Source: Artemisia argyi (Eukaryota > Streptophyta > Magnoliopsida > Asterales > Asteraceae). From it: a stretch of 64,000 nt of DNA. The DNA lies in the NCBI GenBank assembly GCA_030686995.1, contig CM060696.1:113146949-113210948 (forward strand), given 5' to 3'. Under the pieces are notes generated by a model. That model had not been told where the DNA came from, searched no databases, and saw nothing but the letters and a program-made list of their open reading frames with translations. The translations under genes were made by a program, and so were the position numbers. Positions within the stretch are counted from its first letter, which is position 1. Every line of letters begins with the position of its first letter. This document shows, piece after piece, positions 58,970 through 64,000 of this stretch.

Positions 58970-61900
58970 TGTAAAAGCCTAAAATCCGAATACCTAATTT
59001 ACTTATAATTTCGAATCTTACCCTAAAGTTATTATGATTTAATTAAAAACCAAAACTATATGTTAGGTATTATAATTGAAATTAACTAACCTAAGTTTAT
59101 ACCTATAATAAATAAATGTTACATATTAAGATAACCTTACTATTGAATACCTACTATCACACATTTATGTAATTTGTAACATATGAATTTGTCCTTCAAA
59201 TCCCATGAATTTCGGCACTTGTATACCAATCATAACCGATCTTCATTATGACCAAATCAAACCCAATTATGATCACATTAAAACCTTCCTAAATTCCCAC
59301 GCTCCTCCCCTAACTATACGGTTCTGTTTACTCCTCTCTTCCAAATCATTAGAACTAACACAAAAGGAATCAACACATGCTTTCTTATGGGGCGTATATC
59401 ATTCTCTCGGTATTTCCTCTCTAAACCGAAACCAAAATCACCAACAACGACGACTGCTCTCTTCTTTCTTTTTGATCGAGCCAAAATGGTGCAAGAAGGT
59501 TCAGTTGTGGTTTTGCTATTCGACAAAGGAAGTTGGACATGGGATTCTGGTTCATGAAGGGTGGTTCGATCATGGTTGTTCTGGTCCAAATAGGGGCGTT
59601 TGTTTGTGAGGGGAAGTTGTTCGAAGAGGTGGTGATCGGTTGTGTCGAATTCTGGTTCGAGTTGGTGATGTTTTGGTCGTGGTGTACTGATTCGAGGGGC
59701 TTGAGTGGTGTTGTTTCGACTTTGGTTTGGGTTATCCTGATTTCGATGTGAGTTTTGGGCTCGAGAAGGAGTAAGTCTCTTGGGTACTCGGTTTGGTTCG
59801 GATTCTTGGTGACTTGTTTTCTTCATTCGATTAACAAGAGTATGCATATCGACCCTTGATCTTTCATCTCGTTTTTAATCTAATATAAACGTATAACCTG
59901 TCACGTTTTAACCAGAATGAATTAAATAGATGCATACATGTTATACGATTATTAAGTTACATGAAACCATTATTTACGTCACATAAAATCATAAAAGGAT
60001 TCACTTAAAATTACGACTCGAACAAGTCGACCCATATGTCTTATAACTCGAATATATCTGATTGTTTTTACTCATGTAATATTTACGTCATATTGGTGTT
60101 GCATGTGTCTCATGCAAGGTTTAATATTAAAAGAGAAACTACAACTAAGTTAATATACTTAAATGTTAAGCAAAATAATAAACAGAGGCTACTTTCGTAT
60201 ACAAATCAAGTAGTTTATTAAGGTTTATCAATATCCAAATCTGATTTATAATTGTTTAAAGAGATGTGAGGCAATTGGTGAATGACGTATTTTGGTTTAT
60301 TAATAAACTGGTTTTTTGTAAACAATATATAATACGATACGTATAATATGTATAGTGCTTATATTTTTGGTCGCCGCGGCCTAAACTAATGTCGAGAGAA
60401 CGTTTAAATGAAATTGTGAAACGACGGAGTCTAAAAATGGTCATTTTGATATTGATTTACGATATAAACCATAAAGTTAATTATTTGACATATTTAAACC
60501 TCCCGCTTTGATAATTTATATTTTAGACCCTAAACTTATAATATTGACATTTAAGACCTAAAATATTATATTGGTCATCTTAACCTTAAATATTATTAAT
60601 TGTCGATTATAACCTTTAAGTATTAAATTACAATTGCGGGAACTTACTAAAATTTGGAAACTGACTAAATCGGGAAACCTGCTAAAAATATAAAGTTACA
60701 AAATTTGGAAAGTTACCTAAAATGGAAAGATAACCTAAAATCTGTCATATGAGTTAAGTGAACTATTTGTAATACGTGGTTTCTTCCTTTAGGTTCTGTG
60801 AAGAAGGAGTGATCTTTCCACTTCTGTTTTTACCTATCTCATGTCAGTTTTTGTCTTCGGAATAAGGTACAGATATTCTAACCTTTCAGTAAGGTTTTTT
60901 TATGACTCATGATCCATTTCATTGCCACTATTAAGATTTCTGATCTTTATATGCCTGATATCCTTGGTTCATTTGATAGTATAATTTTGTATGAAGACCC
61001 TTTTAAAAAAAATATAACCGGATGACTTTGAGAAAAAACTATTTTTTGAAATGGTTTATGTGATTACTATACGATGCCAGTTTTATATGAATGTTTTGAC
61101 TTTATGAAATGTGTTTTTAAAGGAATACGATTACGATAAAAAAGTTTTAAATAATTTTCTAAAGTCCTTAACCTATTTATTCTCAAAGATTTTTCATGAC
61201 TTTCTTTAACATCTTTTGATTATTTAACTTCAAATTTTGAACCTTTGCTATGAACCCTTTTGCTATTATGAACCTTTGATTTGAACCTCATGATATGAAT
61301 CTTTGATTTGGACCTTTGACTTGAACCATTGTTATGATCCCTTTGTATGATCCATATTTGATCGATCTATTTCTGTTATGATTTGCTTTGATATTTGTTG
61401 TATGCTATATTCCATTTCTTATAGCATTCATATGCCTATGTTGCCCATTATTTGATTAATTTGTAGCCAGTCATGGGGAGTCCATGGCCTTGCCACTGAT
61501 GCACCAGTGGTATTGACACTATCTGTGGAGGTGGGTTTTAGTCCACAACGTTCCCTTTAAGCTAGCTATTCAGGCCTATATTTATTATTGTATATGTTTA
61601 CTTAGCCTAGAGCTTTGTGCATATATATTTGTTTTTCAGGGGGTGTATGGATGCATCCTAGGTACTTTGTTTTGTTTGGAATTTGGTGAATGGGTATGTG
61701 TGTGCAATACACTCCATTTCATATTTGGTACATCGAGCTAGCTACTCTATGTATAATTTGATATATGATTGTTGAGCATTTATGTTACTTCTACTATATA
61801 TGTGATCCTTGTTGTTCTAACTTCTTTATTGTTATTAACTTATGTTTCCTTAGTTCATTTTCTTACACTTATGATTCGGTTTATTTTCCTTTGATTCATT

Positions 61901-62364
61901 TGATATTCCTTATACGTATTCCCTTTGATCGTGTTCTGTTGATTCTATCATATGTTCCATATTCTTTAATATTCATCTCAGCAGGTTTGCTTGGATTCAT
62001 TTTGGATTCACTTTCGTTATTAGCTTTGGTTTGTTTATATCTGTCCACTGGGCTTTTTAAGCTCAGCCGCATTTCTTTTCCTGCGGCAGGTTTTAGAAGG
62101 AAGCTGGGTTGGTGAAGAGTGCTTAGGAGCTCTTAGTGGACTACACCGTTGATAGCTTCCCATGGATTAGAGAATAGACTTAGAGATTCCCTTTTGGTTC
62201 TTAGTTTGTAATTAGTTTGGAAGTTGTAATGTTTAGAATTAGTCCTTTATCTTTTCTTTAGAACTGTTCAGTGAACCATGTATTACTAATGTATTCCGCT
62301 TGCTTATGTTCTGATTTGACCCCATAATGTTACACTTTAGCCCTTTTCGGGTTGGGGTGTTACA
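58970..62364 (+). repeat. 3' LTR of the 15.8-kb element
   Basis: This 3395-bp LTR starts TGTAAAAGCC and ends GGGGTGTTACA. It is uninterrupted and serves as the reference for the split 5' LTR. Confidence 0.88.
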
Positions 62365-63961
62365 AATGGAAACCTTCCCGAAATAGGATTTTTCCAAGCA
62401 TAGCCATTCCTTTGTTGTAGCGGAAGCATTTCAGAGTATGAATATTTCAAATGTGTTGAACGGCTTTGCTTTGGTTTCCACACTGGCTTTACCGGAGTAA
62501 ACCGAGAGTATAGAGTTTGAAAATCTTGATTCCTTTCTTTATGAGCACTTGCATTTGAAACCTTTTGAGGAGTAAATGTTTCAGAAAAATTAGGTCTCTT
62601 TGAAAACTTCCTTCCTTTTTGCAAAGAATAGGTGGTAAATTGAGAAACCCTTTTAGAAAATAGTTTTGAAGATTCATCCGTGTAAACCTTTTCTGAAACA
62701 CTTACTTGTGGTTTAGACTCGTTTGAAACTTGAGATCTTCCTTTTGACCGGTTAAGAACATCAAACTTTGCTTTTAAGGCATTGTATGAAGTTCTCAAAT
62801 CATTATATTCTTTTTGAAGAGAAAGATGATCTGATGATGCCAGTTTTTCATGCAAAGAAGCATTTTGATTTTCAAGATGTGCAAAATATTTTTCATATTT
62901 GTCTGTTTCGATTGAAAAATCATTTTTGGCATCACCAAACTCCTTGGTTTGTTGTGCAATCGTTTTTTCCAATTCAATAATTTTCTTTTGAAGCACAGAC
63001 TTTTCTTTTTCAAAAAGATGATTTGGTGTGATCTGAGAGTCAGATTTGTTTGAAGTTTGATTCTGAACTCTTGACCGCTTGATTGAATCAAACAAGTTTT
63101 TGTAAGTCTGTTTCAAATGCTCATTTTCTTTTTGTAATGATGCCACAACATGTTCCAATTCATCGTTTTTTGTATCAAGTTCGTCAAAATCAAACTTGAT
63201 ATTGGTATCATCACAATTTTCATCAAAAATCATTTCTTTTTCTTTAAGCACTGATGTCAAAGAGTTTTAAGAAGACATTTTCTCATTCTGCTCTTGCAGT
63301 TTTAGTTGGGAAGAGATACTTTGTGCTTCGAGTTTTGCAAGATGTTTCTCAAACTGAGCAGTTCTTTTTGACAGTTCTTCTTTGACATCAGCTGCTTCTT
63401 TTGAAAGCTCGGTGATTTTCTTTTTGAGACAAAGATTTTCAGATTTCAAAGAAGATGTTTGTTCAAAATGCACATTCTCATACTCATGGCTGACAGATGC
63501 TGACTTGAACGACTCTATTTGATTTGTGAAAAATTCTTTTTGAATGTCTAGAATTAAGCATTTTCATCAAATTCGTCTTCAAGAGAGTGAACGTACTTTA
63601 GATCTTCTCTCATTTCAGTTACAAGATGTTTTTCAAAGTACTCAAAACATAAGTTGATAGCTTTCACACGAGGTTCAATTTCCTCTTTCAAAATCTTTTT
63701 GACTTCTTACTTAAGGCGTACATCTGATGAAAGAGGATTAGAGAAAACGTTGTTTGTGTTGTTTTCTTGCTTAAACCAAATGACCTTTAACGTTTGCTCA
63801 ATGTGATGTTTAAGATTACAAAATTGTTTCCTTGCTCTATTTTGCCATAACTTAGCATCATAGGTAGCAAGTTGAGCTTCTTTGAAAAATCTTTTCACAT
63901 TTATGTCTTTTCTTTTGAAAGGTTCTTTTGGTATATCTGTCAACTGTGTACAACCATACAC
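62365..63961 (-). pseudogene. Coiled-coil Gag of the copia element (N-terminal and middle part)
   Basis: The frame segments are 63961-63707, then about 63560-63267, then 63260-62370. A TAA at 63264-63266 interrupts an otherwise continuous frame, and an earlier frame change lies near 63600-63700. The protein is rich in heptad-like L/E/K repeats (e.g. LKSENLCLKKKITELSKE). It contains the Asteraceae copia signature LKQTYKNLFDSIKRSRV. The zinc knuckle was not seen here. The frame runs into the gypsy LTR at 62364 and picks up at 46584. Confidence 0.75.
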
Positions 63962-64000
63962 AAAGCCGTTGTACGAGAGTGGGTTTTTTGTTTGTTTTAC

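Larger units (their letters stand above)
46590..62364 (+). mobile_element. 15.8-kb Ty3/gypsy element (Tekay-like) with decayed interior, inserted in copia gag
   Basis: Perfect 5-bp duplications AATGG lie at 46585-46589 and 62365-62369. The 5' LTR is 46590-55412 (enlarged by a solo LTR), the interior is 55413-58969 and the 3' LTR is 58970-62364. Without the nested insertion both LTRs are about 3.4 kb and look about 98-99% identical by eye, yet the interior has no usable ORF. The 3' interior ends TTTCGTGGACGAAATTTT plus a polypurine tract, an ending typical of Tekay elements. Confidence 0.88.
43529..64000 (-). mobile_element. Ty1/copia element (gag present, pol absent), hosting a large insertion
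   Basis: It runs on the minus strand. Gag enters from beyond the window, occupies 63961-62365, is interrupted by the 15.8-kb gypsy element, and finishes at 46584-46287. Some 500 bp of non-coding sequence with two GGGGGAG polypurine tracts follow, and then the 3' LTR (43529-45754). No protease, integrase or reverse transcriptase is visible between the gag stop and the polypurine tract. The Gag type is the coiled-coil one seen in many Asteraceae copia elements. Confidence 0.7.

Overview
The window looks like plant nuclear DNA, most likely from a daisy-family (Asteraceae) genome. It is AT-rich and dominated by LTR retrotransposons and MITEs. The Athila-type Gag, the coiled-coil copia Gag and a leader protein with repeated C-x2-C-x3-H-x4-C knuckles all resemble proteins I associate with Tanacetum/Artemisia-type genomes. 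The species assignment is inference. I see no rRNA, tRNA or CRISPR.

Layout. 1-2135: the end of a minus-strand copia-like element, with its LTR at 1415-2135. 2.3-4.5 kb: a long palindromic element, two Stowaway MITEs and a hAT MITE. 5318-18203: a minus-strand Athila-like element with perfect ATGCA target-site duplications (TSDs), a broken gag and no pol. Its right LTR was invaded by a truncated Tat/Athila-lineage element (11650-17518) that carries a zinc-knuckle leader ORF. 18.2-24.9 kb: MITEs, including a hAT MITE (20409-23764) that hosts a 3.0-kb solo LTR. 24898-33297: a young, complete Ty3/gypsy chromovirus (Tekay-like), intact except for three in-frame TAG codons. 33.3-37 kb: exon-like remnants of an unidentified gene, with MITEs. 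39085-39571: the one convincing intact host gene, an LSU (RESPONSE TO LOW SULFUR) homologue, with an exact UPE-box and a TATA box just upstream. 41.4-42.4 kb: a satellite with a 10-bp period of phased T-tracts.

42407-64000 is a four-level nest. A Tat-type LTR is split by a copia element, which is split in its gag by a 15.8-kb Tekay-like element (TSD AATGG). The 5' LTR of that element is in turn split by a 5.4-kb solo LTR of the Tat-type family (TSD GTCCT).

The most interesting signals are in non-coding retrotransposon sequence. First, a 57-nt hairpin with a palindromic TGGCCA loop occurs in two different gypsy elements with identical geometry and compensatory stem changes; it resembles a dimerisation or packaging signal. 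Second, the young Tekay LTR carries five short hairpins spaced about 59 nt apart, whose stems vary while pairing is kept. Third, the Athila-like LTR promoter carries an array of TGACG/CGTCA palindromes upstream of its TATA box.

All boundaries were read by eye from TSDs, TG..CA ends, primer-binding sites and polypurine tracts. Divergence figures are hand counts.
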